Of a DNA stretch of 64,000 bases, positions 36,421-48,307 are shown one piece after another. The first letter of the stretch is position 1. Every line of letters begins with the position of its first letter. Under the pieces are notes generated by a model that was given only the letters and a program-made list of their open reading frames with translations, was not told the origin of the DNA and did no database searches. This DNA comes from Capitulum mitella (taxonomy: Eukaryota; Arthropoda; Thecostraca; Pollicipedomorpha; Pollicipedidae), in the NCBI GenBank assembly GCA_030062745.1, contig CP099851.1:3524393-3588392 (forward strand), in the 5' to 3' direction. The translations under genes and the position numbers were made by a program.

Positions 36421-36824
36421 TTGTCCAGGGTGACGGAGGAAGCGGACGTAACTATTGGCTCACGGCACATCGGGCACTTGGCAGCAACCTTCCGCGCTTC
36501 AGCCAGACATCCGGCGCAGAAGGTGTGTCCACAGCCGAGAGTGGTGGCCCTGTCCAGCATGTCAAGGCAGAGGGGACACTTCAGCTCCTTGTCTAGCCCG
36601 CTTGTGGGCCGCCTGCCGTCACCAGCTGCTTTGCTCTTTTCGTCACCAGCTGAACCCTCTCTCTTATTCTTGCCGGAACCTGATGCTGGAGCTCTAGCAG
36701 TCTGAGAAGAGGGAGCACGGTGACAACGGGATGGCGTGAGGACGTAATCGTTGAGTGTAAAAACAGCCCGCAGGACAAGAACCCCACATGCCCCATGAGA
36801 TGCTACGCCCATACGTGTCTCCAA
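36192..36824 (-). CDS. RING protein copy 3 fused to LINE sequence
   Basis: A 210-codon open frame. Residues 1-134 match RING copy 1 from the METRMG start through the complete C3HC4 finger (CPLCLDML to CPMCRE) to SVTLDN. There, at about 36420, homology stops within CTGGACAAC and the frame runs on through 76 residues of LINE-derived sequence. The RING tail DNIISSI is replaced. The same phase-0 acceptor (CTTCTCAG before 36701) exists. The zinc finger is intact, so a fusion product is possible, but expression is unknown. Confidence 0.6.
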   Translation of the reverse strand: METRMGVASHGACGVLVLRAVFTLNDYVLTPSRCHRAPSSQTARAPASGSGKNKREGSAGDEKSKAAGDGRRPTSGLDKELKCPLCLDMLDRATTLGCGHTFCAGCLAEARKVAAKCPMCREPIVTSASSVTLDNSSTMLTAQAYSHPHLLLTNGLPSLLCILFNARPARYPHLHENPQPNPTRNFPTNLVHSGLSLRSPARAWPHFHSL

Positions 36825-37377
36825 CTGTCAGGTACATCAATGGTACAGCAAAGATATTTAAACGCCGCAAATGTATGGCAAACGGTCAGACACACCAGAG
36901 GCGTTATAGACACGGTCAGACACACCACAGGCATAGCAGGCACTTCAGGCATCCCAGGGGCATAGCAGGAAGAAGCAGGCACATGTTTTAGACACACATT
37001 TAGGACGCACGCTGTGCAGAAAAAAAGGATGGTGCACGGAGCTTCCCGCTCTTAAATGTCCAGAAAATAAGGATAATGCAAATCCAGAGGGAGATCGTCA
37101 AATGGCAAAGGCTCAACTCTAGTGTTGTTAGCTTGTCGTGGCGCTGAGCAGTCGCCGCCTATGCACCGGGCGGTCTCTGATTGGCTGGAGACGGGTCACG
37201 CCACCGCGGCCTGACCCGCGGCCCGGGCTGGGACAGGGAGTTTGGTAGGGAGCGGAGTAGGTGTACAGCCCTGGTGCAGTACAGAACAGAGTCAAACAGA
37301 GTTTGGGGTGTTACGAACACACGACGTGAGACAAGGGAAAACTTACGAAACTAGCTTGCCACCCGTTCACACCCCCG
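36825..37377 (-). promoter_or_regulatory. Upstream region of RING copy 3
   Basis: Inverted near-copy of 98-643, including the CCAATCAGAG box and GC-rich part. It is part of an inverted segmental duplication of at least 1 kb. Confidence 0.35.
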
Positions 37378-37541
37378 CAGAGGTGCAGCCAATGGGGCCC
37401 AGGGTGGCAGGGCCCGCCATTAGTGCCGCAGTTTTTGCGAGAACCATTGCACATCGTCTTTCCTGCAGGCGGTTTTTGTATGATTTCAGTTCACACTTGG
37501 CTCCGAGCCCTCCCCCCAAGTAAATCCTGGGTTCCCCCCTG
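37378..37541 (-). mobile_element. hAT-like MITE, 164 bp
   Basis: Ends read CAGAGGTGCAGCC and (reverse) CAGGGGGGAACCCAGG, flanked by the 8-bp near-identical duplications CACCCCCG and CACCCGCG. The 8-bp target and CAG...CTG termini are typical of hAT. Its interior matches 60351-60508. It was carried in the duplication shared with 1-105. Confidence 0.7.
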
Positions 37542-38210
37542 CACCCGCGCACAATCAGTTGCCGACTAAGGTAAATAACGTCGGCAACACGGCTGCCGAC
37601 AGATGGCAGGTCAATCGGCCATCGATACCAATATGCATGACGCAATTCTGCACACCTGTCGCTTAAGGGTTAGGCTTGCGAGCCCCTGCTTCTGGTGGAG
37701 CGCGCAGGCGTCTGTATAACGCCAAAGATACCGTATGGATGTTTTCCTTTGACTTCACCGTTTATCGGCACTATTGTCGGCACTTGTCATTCAACCGTTT
37801 TCGTTTGCATTCAGTTGCCATTCATAGCCGTACGTCGCCATCCGAAGCCTGGAAATATACCTATTATCGACTTAACTACCCCTCCGAATTCATGCGGGGA
37901 AGGGGAAACAGGATAAACACCGCCTGATCACTGCTGTACTGCTGAGCTTTTGGGAATGCGGCACAGTCTATGGGTTCAGGACCTGGCATTCTGTGAGGAC
38001 TATCTTGACACCAGTAGCATTCTGCGGCCAGGGGTCTACAGGTAAACACCCCAGTGGTGATGCCCAGCGCGCCCTGGACTCCTGAAGATGATTGCGACAG
38101 AAAAAGTATCTGATCTGAATGTGTTTGGCCGACTCTGGACAGCGAAGAGGAAGGAATATGAAAGAGATCGTCAGTCTGATCATCAGGAGTTATAGTGACG
38201 TACTCCGTAC
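37542..38210. other. Non-coding spacer
   Basis: No exon is firmly recognised. A minus-strand frame at 37968-38183 lies downstream of the CCCH exon but shows no family motif. Confidence 0.4.
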
Positions 38211-38382
38211 CTTGTGACGGGCCAGCTGCTGCTGTTTCTCCTTGTGTCGCAGCAGCTCCAGAATGGCGTCGTCGCTCAGTCTGGTGGTCTTGTGCCGACT
38301 CAGCACGTCATTGTTGTGTGTGGTGTGCAGGTCGTGGCCAAAGACGCACACCGAGCGGCTGCACGTGCCGACGATAAATTTC
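38211..38382 (-). CDS. CCCH zinc-finger exon, ZC3HAV1/PARP12-like
   Basis: On the minus strand, acceptor ACAACGCCAG and donor AAG|GTACGG bound a 172-base exon (one base, then 57 codons). It reads KFIVGTCSRSVCVFGHDLHT, then HNNDVLSRHK and LSDDAILELLRHKEKQQQ. C-x4-C-x3-H followed by D-L-H-T-x-H-N-x-x-V-L-x-x-H and an L-x-x-L-L helix is characteristic of the N-terminal CCCH fingers of ZAP (ZC3HAV1) and PARP12-type proteins. The first finger cysteine would be in the previous exon. No neighbouring exon was found, so this may be an orphan or a gene fragment. In that family such fingers bind RNA; function here is unproven. Confidence 0.5.
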
Positions 38383-39084
38383 CTGGCGTTGTACGGAACA
38401 GCGTTATCGTTCTGCCCTGGCACAGCAGCTCACAAACACTGGGGCAGCTATTTCATGGTATGTAATACGGCACTGAATTTGGAACCATACTGAAGGCTAC
38501 GTCAAAGAACAATGCGGTAGTTCATCAAAGGACTGCAGGAAGAACATTGGTGCACCAAAGTCCTAATGACACCGGGTATTTGGGCTGGGTTTCCGGATTT
38601 TGAACCGCGTGACTATAAAAACCACCGAGGGATGTCAAACTGGTTCCTTCAGCGATTTATGGGTAAAGCAAAAACAGGTCAAACAGAACAATGCTACCCC
38701 AAAACTAGTTGTAAAACATTTCGTAAAGTACATTGTTTGATATAAAACCTGTCATATGAAATGCGACGTAACCGAAGGAGGGGATGAGTGCGAAGGGGCT
38801 GGTCGCTCTCCCCCCCCCCTCCCCGCCCTAGGAAGTGATGGCTGCTTTGGCCTCTTCGAAGGAGCTTGCAGTATTCTGAAATATTGCCCCGGGTTGCTCT
38901 ACCAGGATCAGATTAGGCTGCTTGATGCTATTGGAGGCCCCTTGATGCTATACAGGGCCCCTTGAAACAATAGGAGGCCCCCTCGTTCTACAGGAGATTT
39001 CTGCAAATGACGATAAACTCCCTTTTCAGCCCACAGGAGGCCACCTTAGCGCTTTTTGGCAGAGACTCCCTTTGGTTGGTTGCA
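38383..39084. other. Non-coding spacer with short tandem repeat
   Basis: At 38930-39000 a unit containing AGGCCCCTTGATGCTA is repeated imperfectly three to four times. Nothing else recognised. Confidence 0.45.
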
Positions 39085-40227
39085 TGGTAAAAATAAGCAC
39101 ACAGCTGGAAAGCTCGTGTATCATCAAATAATATCGTGTGAGTAGAACACGATACCGGTCTCATTTTTAGTTTTGGATGATATGTAAGCCATCTTCGCCC
39201 TATATATGCATTCTCATACTCGAATGCATGTCACCGAAAAAAGGCCTGAATCTCAAGGGCTGTGAGTAATGAAGCCTTGATAAAGGCACAAACGGACAAG
39301 AAAAAGTTCGCAGATGCCGATGCACATCTAATTTCTTTGATTTCTTTAATATGTACACGGAAATGTTGGGTTAAAGACACGGTGATTTTTGCAAGGCTGC
39401 CAGGCGGGAACGCCGAGCGAAAACGGCATGAATTTAATGGAAACTAATTTTGGCGTTTGTATTTTCGCGAAATATGTTATTTTAAGTGCTGTTTCATGAT
39501 CCTAGTGGATCCTGGGATGATTTCTCATGCTCAAATTTAAAAACAAACTCATTAGTGATCAATCTACACAATTGGCGGAGCTTTATTCGCGAGAGCCTAT
39601 TTATTTGCAAAATATGCTATTTTTTCAAATTTGTTGAGGTTCCTGGTATCACTTACGTCTGTGCAAGCTAGTTCTGCCATTTTCTACCCATTCCGAGTAA
39701 TTCATCGCTGATTTTGACGGTGGTACATTTTCGCTCATCGCAGTTATTCGTGACCTGACCCCAAGCCAATGGCTGGAAGTCATTGATACTTTGCCCAGTG
39801 ACGGTAACTAGATGTCTGCTTCACTCCACACTAAAAATGTTATGAAATATTCCGTCAGTTTACGAATAAAACGACATGTGTTAAAAATGGGCTTGACCTT
39901 AGGTCAATGACCCGGAAAATTCCGAAAAATCTGAGATAGCAGATTTGTTGTATCTATCACGATCACAAATCCCTGAAAGTATTGTTGTGATATCTTGTTT
40001 TGCAAAAAAAGTAAGGGGGCGCTAACCTTTTTTTGACATAGGTCCGTTTGACCTGACCTAGGTCAGACACCTGACCTGACCTGAGGTCAAAATGTCGACA
40101 CGAGATGAAAAACCGATGAAGCAAAAGGCACCCAACGTTTTGTGAGTCTGTGTTTGTTGGTTCTCTCGCAATCCCAGAAAGACCTGGGGGGGCGGTCAGC
40201 TGTCCCCCTCAGTCCGGGACGGGTTAA
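39085..40227 (-). mobile_element. MITE family B (copy B2), left end decayed
   Basis: Inverted family B copy. The right end CAGTCCGGGACGGGTTAA is intact, with TTAA at 40224-40227. The left boundary is approximate because the terminal TTAACCCGCGC arm is missing. The insertion point corresponds to the TTAA at about 611 in the homologous RING copy 1 flank. Confidence 0.65.
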
Positions 40228-40690
40228 ATATCTTTGCTGTACCCTCCTGTACCTGGCAGATGGAGACACGCATGGGCGTAGCAACCCATGGGGCAAGTGT
40301 GGTTCTTGTCTTGCGAAATATTTTTACACTCAAAGAGTACGTCCTCACGCCATCCCATTGTCATCGTGCCCCCTCTTCTCAGACTGCTGGAGCTCCAGCA
40401 TCAGGTTCCGGCAAGAATAAGCGAGAAGGTGCAGCTGGTGACGAAAAGGGCAAAGCACTTGTCGACGGCGGCGGTCCTCAAGCGGGCTAGACAAGGAGCT
40501 GGAGTGTCCCCTCTGCCTTGACATGCTGGACAGGGCCACCACCCTTGGCTGTGGACACGCCTTCTGCGGCAGATGTCTGGTTGAAGTGCGCAAGGTTGCT
40601 GCCAAGTATCCGATGTGCTGTGAGCCAATAGTTACGGCCACGCTCCGTCACACTGGACAACATCATCAACAGCATCAATGAAAACCGAAG
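40228..40690 (+). pseudogene. Broken RING copy 4
   Basis: Homologous to 611-1075, including the METRMG start (40260) and the phase-0 acceptor before 40383. A frameshift after GKALVDGGGPQAG ends the first frame at 40490. The RING continues in another frame (ELECPLCLDML...CGHAFC), but the seventh zinc ligand is changed from Cys to Tyr (AAKYPMC) and the tail is shifted again. It is not functional as a RING. Confidence 0.8.
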
Positions 40691-40814
40691 AAAATTTCCA
40701 TAAAACCAAATATGTGCGCCTATGAATGATGATTAATTCATGTATTGTAGGCCAGAAATAGACGACGAAATTAAATGTAGCATAAAAACAAACCTGCCTA
40801 ACACTCAAGGCCAT

Positions 40815-41985
40815 TTAACCCGTCCCCGACTGAGAGAGGGGCAGTTGACTGCCCCTCCTGAGGTTTTTTTGGGATTGCGAAAGAACAAACAAACACAGAG
40901 ACACGAAGCTTCGTGCATTTTTGGCCGCATTAATTTTACATCTCGTGTCAAAATTTTGACCTCGGGTGAGGTCAGGTGCCTGACCTAGGTCAGGTAAAAC
41001 GGACCTATGTCAAAAAATGTTTAGAGCCCTTTAACTTTTTCGCAACACAAGATATCTCAATAATACTTTCAGGGATTAGTGAACGTGATAGATGCAACAA
41101 ATCTGCTATCTCAGGTGTTTCGGACTTTTCCGGGTCATTGACCTGAGGTCAAGCCCATTTTTAAGACATGTCGTTTTTTCGGAAACTGACAGAATATTTT
41201 ATAACATTTTTAGTGTGGAGTGAAGCACACATCTAGTTACCGTCATTGGGCAAAGTATCAATGACTTCCAGCCATTGACCTGAGGTCAGGTGACGAACAA
41301 CTGTAGTGAGCCGAAATATACCATCGTGAAAATCGGCGATGAATTACTCAGAATGGGTAGAAAATAGCAGAACTAGCTTGCACAGACGTAAGTGATACCA
41401 GGAACCTCAAAGTTTCAAAAATAGCATATTTTGAAAATAAACAGGCTCTCGCGAATAAAGCTCCGCCAATTGTGTAGATTGGTAACTAATAACTTTTCCA
41501 AAATTTAAGCATGAAAAACCATCAGAAAAACGACTAACATCAATAAACTGTACGTAGCTCGTCTTTTGTCGCGAAAATAAAGGAACGCTGAAATTAGTTA
41601 CTGCCAATTTTTTACTGTATACGGCTGCTACTCAACGTTTCGGCGTATATATTGCACAAATGTGGGAAATTAGACGTATATCGGCATCTGCAGACCTTTG
41701 CTTGTGCGCTGGTGCCTTTATTTATGCGTTATTAGTCACAGCCCTTGAGATTCAGGACCATTTCTTGGTCTCATGCAGTCGGCTATGAGAAAACATATAT
41801 GGGGAGTAAATTGCTTACATATTATCTAAAACTAAACATGATGCCAGTTTCGAGCTCTACTCGCCACAAGCTTTCCAACGATATGCTCATTTTTATCGTG
41901 CGACCAACCGTTCGTGAGTTAGAGCGGGGGCGGCCAACGGCCCACCCCCAGTCGCCCATGTTCGAGACGGTCGTGCGCGGGTTAA
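40815..41985 (+). mobile_element. MITE family B (copy B3), complete
   Basis: TTAA on both sides, start TTAACCCGTCCCCGACTG, reverse of end TTAACCCGCGCACGACC. This is the best full-length B copy (1171 bp) and shows the uninterrupted site of A2. It has no coding frame. Confidence 0.8.
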
Positions 41986-42066
41986 GGTCAACGGATGGCA
42001 TCAAAGGTCAATAACTTCTAATGATCTCAAGTGACAAATCTTGACCTTCCGGGCAGTGACGAAAGC

Positions 42067-43281
42067 TTAACCCTATTCCCGGCAGGGGGTGGGATGAATC
42101 CGCCCCCCTCGGGTTTTTTGCTTGCCAATTCAAGGCGTTTTAACGCAGCTTCACGTACCCTGCTGACTTTTCCTAGCTACTCTTTCTAAATGTCGTCACA
42201 AAATTTCAAAATTATATTTTGCTCAGGGGCGGAGCCAGGTAACGTTTTTGGGAGGAACCTCTTGCCATTTTTGGCCATGTTGAGGGTAAAATGAAAATGT
42301 CTGCCAAAAACAGAGTTTTAAAGATGGAACTTAAAACTTTACATGGATGTATAGCTAAATAGTTGGACAATGTTCAGATGCAATTTTGTTTATCTGAGGT
42401 CATTTTATGATGTCAAGTCAAGGTCAAAATTCAAAATTTGTTTTTTTCGCAACATTTTCGGCGCCGTTTTTTCAAATGTCAAAACCGGAATGTATATTAT
42501 GCAGAAGGGCGCTTTCTACTTGTGTACCAAGTTTCAGCTTGATATCAGGTCGGGTCACGGAGCTATGACCTACAATGTCAGTGCGCGTACCCTATATCGC
42601 AATAGCCATAAAATGAAATTTTTGAAATAGAGTGAATTGAAATCATTGAAAACGTTTACAGATAACATGAAATGCACACGAGATCATTCCAGGTGAACCC
42701 AAGGTCACTGGAAGTCATTTAAGGCCAAAGGTCACAAGTTGATCTGAGAAACGTGTGGCCATGACAGTTCCCCCTTTTCATGTCCCTGGCACCGCCTACG
42801 CTAACATTATACAAACATTGTGGTGCGATTTGTACTTCTTTAGTATAACATGACTAGGAGAAGCTAAAAAAAGGTGTTTGCCTCTTTTGTTCATTCATTT
42901 GTTAGAAAACTAATCCTTCTATTTTTGAAACCCCTATGAACGCTGATGAATTTTCTGAAAATTTCAGATTTGCGGACCCATGGTAAAAGTCCTAACTATA
43001 ATCTCTCGATTCATGCCAGATTCATCGAAATCGGTCGATAAACAACGGAGTTATAAGACGTCCAAAAGTACCCCCCATTTTGACATTTTTGCCCGCTGTA
43101 TCCACAAATTTCAAAATTTAAAAAATTTCTCTATATAAAAATGTAGTTCACGTCACGGCAAATCGATTGCCGTTTGTTTCGATGAAATCGGACGGGCAGT
43201 TCTCGAGATCTCAGGGGGGGCCGAATCCGTCCCCCTGCCGGGAATCGACCATACCGTCTAGCCCTCCGGGAATAGGGTTAA
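42067..43281 (-). mobile_element. MITE family A (copy A5)
   Basis: Inverted complete copy with TTAA at both ends. Flanks GACGAAAGC and CAAGTGTTTTA match the continuous sequence near 1928-1950. Confidence 0.8.
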
Positions 43282-43580
43282 CAAGTGTTTTACTCTGCTA
43301 CAAGCGTGATCTGCAATCCAACTTGTTACCAAACCACGGAGTAAGCTGAGCCACGATGCATAATAATAGCGCTACAGATATGGATGCAGTTATGTCCTGG
43401 CCTAACCTGACCTGATGAATAAGTTGGGTCATTCGTGGTATAAATGTGTTCGACATGTTAGAAATCATCTAGGTTTTCCTCTGAAATAAAAATCACGGCG
43501 GAATATCCTTTTCATTCTCACCTCCACCCCAGCTCAGTCTGGCCTTTCATGACCTCTGGTGATCTCAGTAATGACCCAAG

Positions 43581-44789
43581 GTACCCCCTCGACTGGGGGC
43601 TGTTGACAGCTCCCGTGAGGTTTTTTCTGGGATTGCCAGAAAACGAACAACACAGCCACGAAACCTTGTGTACCTTTTTCTTCATCATTTTCACATCTTA
43701 TGTCAAAATTTTAAACCCAGGTCAGGTCAGGTGCCTGACCTAGGTCAGGTCAAACGGACCTATGTCAAAAAAAGTTTAGCGCCCTCTAATTTTTTCGCAA
43801 AACAAAATACTTAATAATACTTTCAGAGATTAGTGGTCCTGATAGATGCAACAAATCTGGTATGTCAGTTTTTTTTTGTTTTCTGGGTCATTGACCTAAG
43901 GTTCAGCCCATTTTTAACACATGTCATTTTTTTCCGGAAACTGACAGAATATGTCATAACATTTTTAGTGTGGAGTGAAGCAGACATCTAGTTACCGTCA
44001 TTGGGCAAAGTATCACTGACTTCCAGCCATTGACCTGAGGTCAGGTCACGAATAACTGTAGTGAACCAAAATGTACCACCGTGAAAATCAGCGATGAATT
44101 ACTCAGAATGGGTAAAAAACGGCAGAACTAGCTTGTATAGACGGAAGTGATATCAGGAGCCTCAAAAAGTTTGAAAAAGTAGCATATTTTGCAAATAAAC
44201 AGGCTCTCGCGAATAAATCTCCGCCAATTGTGTAGATTGGTAACTAATGGATTTTCCCAAAATGTAAGCATGAAAAACCATGACAAGAACCACTAAGATC
44301 AAAAAAATTTACATGGATTGGCTTTTTTCGCGAAAATAAAGCAACGCTAAAATTACTTCCCGTCAGTGTGTTACTGTATACGGCTGCGGCGCATGCCGAC
44401 AGCCGGCACGAGAATTGCCGTGTCTTTAACTCGACGTTTCGCCGTATATATTTGACAAAGCTGAGAAATAAGGTTTGTGTCGGCATTTGCGGACCTTTAA
44501 TTGTTCGCTGGTGCTTTTATTTATGCGTTATTAGTCACAGCCCTTGAGATTCAGGCCATTTCTCGGTCTCATACAGTCGGCTATGAAAAAACATATATGG
44601 GGCGTAAATTGCTTACATATTATCTAAAACTTAAAATGAGACTCGTTTCAAGCTCTATTCGTCACTAGCTTTCCAACGATATGCTTATTTTTATCGTGCG
44701 ACCAACCGTTCGCGAGTTAGAGGGGGACGGTCAACAGCCCCGCCCAGTCGCTCATTATCGTAACCGACCGACGGTTGTGCGCGGGCTAA
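43581..44789 (+). mobile_element. MITE family B (copy B4)
   Basis: Both ends have lost exact TTAACCCG termini (start TACCCCCTCGACTGGGGG, end GTGCGCGGGCTAA). The body aligns with B3. The uninterrupted site is near 2241 (CCCAAGTTAAAA). Confidence 0.7.
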
Positions 44790-45009
44790 AAAAAAACGCG
44801 TTCATTGGATTCAGCTTGATGAATACTTTGCTGGCACTTCGTTTCTCTGTGTGATGTACAGAGCCTGAGATTCTGAGGGGAATATCCTCCCGCCGCCGGA
44901 CAAAGAGCATTTTGGGGCTCAGTTGTGCGCGGATTAAGTCCCTTCATCAGATTCTAGACCACCATACACGGTTGAACTGCTGTAGCTGCCCTCTTATCCC
45001 CGCTTCGGC

Positions 45010-46220
45010 TTAACCCTATTCCCGGAGGGCTAGACGGTATGGCCGATTCCCGGCAGGGGGGCGGATTCGGCCCCACTGAGATCTCGAGGACTGCTTGTCC
45101 GATTTCATCGAAACAAACGGCAATCGATTTGCCGTGACGTGAACCACACTTTTATAAAAAAAAAATCAAAATTTTGAAATTTGTGGATACAGGGGGGCAA
45201 AAAATGTCAAAATGGGGGGTACTTTTGGACTTCTTATAACTTCGTTGCCTATCGACCGATTTCGATGAAACTGGCATGAATCGAGAGAATATGGATAGGG
45301 CTTTTACCATGGGTCCGCAAATCTGAAATTTTGAGAAAATTCATAGGGGTTCACAGGGTTTCAAAAATAGGAAGATTAGTTTTCTAACAACTGAATGAAC
45401 AAAAGAGGCAAACACTCTTTTTTGGCTTCTAATGGTCACGTTATACTAAAGAAGCACAAATCGCATTATAATGCTTGTATAATGTTAGCAAAGGCGGTGC
45501 CAGGAACTTGAAAAAGGGGGAACTGTCATGGTCACACGTTTCTCAGATCAACTTGTGACCTTTGACCTTAAATGACCTCCAGTGACCTTGGGGTCACTTG
45601 GAATGATCTCCTATGCATTTAATATTATCTTTAAACGTTTTCAATCATTGAATTTACTCTATTTCAAAAATTTCATTTTTTGGCTATTGCGATATAGGGT
45701 ACGCGCACTGACATTTTAGATCATAGCTCCGTGACCCGACCTGATATCAAGCTGAAACTTGCTACAAAAGTAGAAGGCACTCTTTTACGTCATATACATT
45801 CCGGGTTTGGCATTTAAAAAAACGGCACCGAAATTATTGCAAAAGAAACAAATTTTGACTTTTGACCTTGACCTGACCTTGAAAATGATCTCAGATAAAC
45901 AAAATTATATCTGCACATTACCGAACTATTTAGCTATACATCCATATAAAGTTTTAAGTTCTAGCTTTAAAACTCTGTTTTTGGCAGACATTTTCATTTT
46001 ATCCTCAACATGGCCAAAAATGGCATGAGGTGCCTGCCAAAAACGTTGCCTGGCCCCGCCCCTGAGCAAAATAAAATTGTGAAATTTTGTCACAGCACGT
46101 AGAAAAAATAGCTAGGAAAAGTCACCAAGTTTCGTAAAGCTGCGTTAAAAATCCTGGAATTGGCAAGCAAAAAACCTGAGGGGGGGGCGGATTCCGCCCC
46201 CCTGCCGGGAATGGGGTTAA
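45010..46220 (+). mobile_element. MITE family A (copy A6)
   Basis: Complete copy with TTAA on both sides and CCCTATTCCCGG / CCCATTCCCGG termini. The half-site array lies at about 45556-45597. It is inserted in the C flank where copy C1 reads GGCTTATTAGCG (near 2478). Confidence 0.8.
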
Positions 46221-46373
46221 TAGCCATTTCGGCTTGCCTGTCATCTCTATACAGTTGGTTCTTCTCAATATCTCATCAACTCTCGATGGGACGGGCTCGG
46301 AAAGCGACTGTTCGGCTCTATGCACTTGTGACTGTGGGCATTTTAGCTGTGCCAGCTTGCTTGTTAACCCGCG

Positions 46374-46725
46374 CACGACCGTCGGTCGGTTTCGAACATG
46401 CGCGACTGGGGGGGGGGGCAGTTGGCCGTCCCCCTCTAACTCACGAACGGTTGGTCGCACGATAAAAATAAGCATATTGTTTGAAAGCTTGTGACGAGTA
46501 GAGCTCGAAACTGGTCTCATTTAGATAATATGTAAGCAATTTACACCCTATATATGTTTTCTCATAGCCGACTGCAGGAGACCGAGAAATGGCCTGAATC
46601 TCAAGGGCTGTGACTCATAACGCATAGGTAAAGGCACCAGCGCACAATTAAAGGTCCCCGGATGGCGATACACTTCTAATTTCCCAGATTTGTTCAAGAT
46701 ATACGCCGAAACGTTGAGAGTATTG
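46374..46725 (-). mobile_element. MITE family B (copy B5), truncated
   Basis: Starts at TTAACCCGCGCACGACC and follows B3 in reverse for about 350 bases up to CGCCGAAACGTTGAG, then breaks off. Confidence 0.75.
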
Positions 46726-48307
46726 TTAGAGGCCTCACAGAATGGACTGGGTGGGCCGGGTCCATTCTCTCTTTAAATCGTTGCCTCGTCCCTGCCTCGG
46801 GGCCTCGGCTTCCGTCCGGAAGAGTGTCCGGTTGGTTGTCGGGTTTGTTAACGGCATTCTGAACCAGATGTGGAGTTCTGCGTCTCCTGCGGGGACCGCA
46901 GTCCCCCCCCCATCCCAATGTTTTTGAGATTTAGCATACGCCTTTGGATGGTCTAGTCGACTAATCCACTGATGCCTGTTGTCTAATTGACTATCGATCA
47001 AGGAAAGAAGACGCCAAATCGAGCTCTGTGAAGCCATTTGTTCATGGAGATAATTATTGCTATTTTATTATTGCCTTTTTTAACATTATTCTGGTTAGGA
47101 TTACATTATTATTATATATTACATTATTATTAACATTATCAGTATTGCTCCAGTATAGCTAGCGACTGGAACGAGACAGGAACGTCAGGAGTTCACGGTG
47201 GGTCCATGCTGTGGTGCAGCTGTCGAGTTTATCATTTGAATGCCAGAGTTCGCTCATGGCACGACTAGATCGGCCGTTCTGGCGAAATACAACTCTCATT
47301 AAGTGAAACATGGAATTCCTCGGGGATGAGGACCTCCGTGACAAAGGGGGCCTCTCAAGATCAAGGAGCCTCGAAATTTGGTTTGCCCCCAATGATCAGA
47401 TGCGATTCGCCGCCACTGTCCGTCGGTGAGTTCCAGCTACCGTTTGAAAGCGCTGTGTAAACATGAGAGAGAACGGGTACGGGCGTACCTGCGCCTTCCC
47501 GTACCACGGAGTCCACCACCAAAGTGTTTGCGATGAGGTGGGGCGGGCCTGTGGCCGGTGGCTGCCGTCTGTCCGGCTTATCTGCAGTGTTCTGACCTCG
47601 AGCATGTTCAGCAGCCTGGCGAGCTCCGACAGATGTAGCGGTGGGTTATCTGCCGAGGTTATCGTCTGCAGTCAACCCGACACTTTCGGCTTCCTTTCAC
47701 CTACTGCTGACTGTCGGCAGGAAACAACAGGAGAAGCGTAACACTTACGTAGGTGAAAGGGACCTGGCTGATGTAGAATCTCTCAGCGCTTCGTGTAACT
47801 CTGGTTCTAACTCGCTTTGTTGCAAATTTGGTTCCGATGATATAGCATCAGATTGTTGTATGGAGCAAGTCTCGTAATCTGAAGGTTTTTCTGCAAGAAA
47901 ATTGATGCAAAGCAACACTCCTGTTTACGTCAATGACGATGAAACTGGGTTTCGCCGGAGGAGAAGAAAATTGGCGGTATTTTTCGTTTTTTTTATTTTT
48001 AAGAAACTTACAGCGGTTTACTACAGCACGGCAGGGCGATTCCATTTTTTCACCGTCATTACATTCTGTCGCGGTGATGGAAAGCGTGAGCACATAATCG
48101 CTGCATGGTTGATTGTCAGAGATCCCACAGAATAACAAGGATTAACGGCCAACGCACTTGTTCTTAGAGACCGGCACGTTGAAGTACATGAAGTGAATCA
48201 AACCTCAGTTGCCTTTGTATGCCATTGCCCATTGCAGTGTTAATATGCACTAACAACTTCAAGGCAATAACAGGGATAAAACCTTACAATCTATGTGAAC
48301 GCTCGCT
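46726..48307. other. Non-coding spacer
   Basis: Contains ATTATT-rich sequence at 47050-47150. Minus-strand frames between 47160 and 47740 have several stops and no family I recognise. No exon called. Confidence 0.4.

Larger units (their letters stand above)
40721..46373 (+). repeat. Second copy of family C and flank, split by five MITEs
   Basis: Segments 40721-40814, 41986-42066, 43282-43580, 44790-45009 and 46221-46373 align in order with about 1770-2640. Between them sit B3, A5, B4, A6 and B5. The TTAA end of element C lies at 44934-44937. With RING copy 4 this shows that the 0.6-2.6 kb block was duplicated to 40.2-46.4 kb before the insertions. Confidence 0.7.

Noticed and set aside
45807-46494. 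Open frames across MITE A6 and its flank
   Set aside because: They lie inside non-coding MITE copies and are not kept in the other copies.
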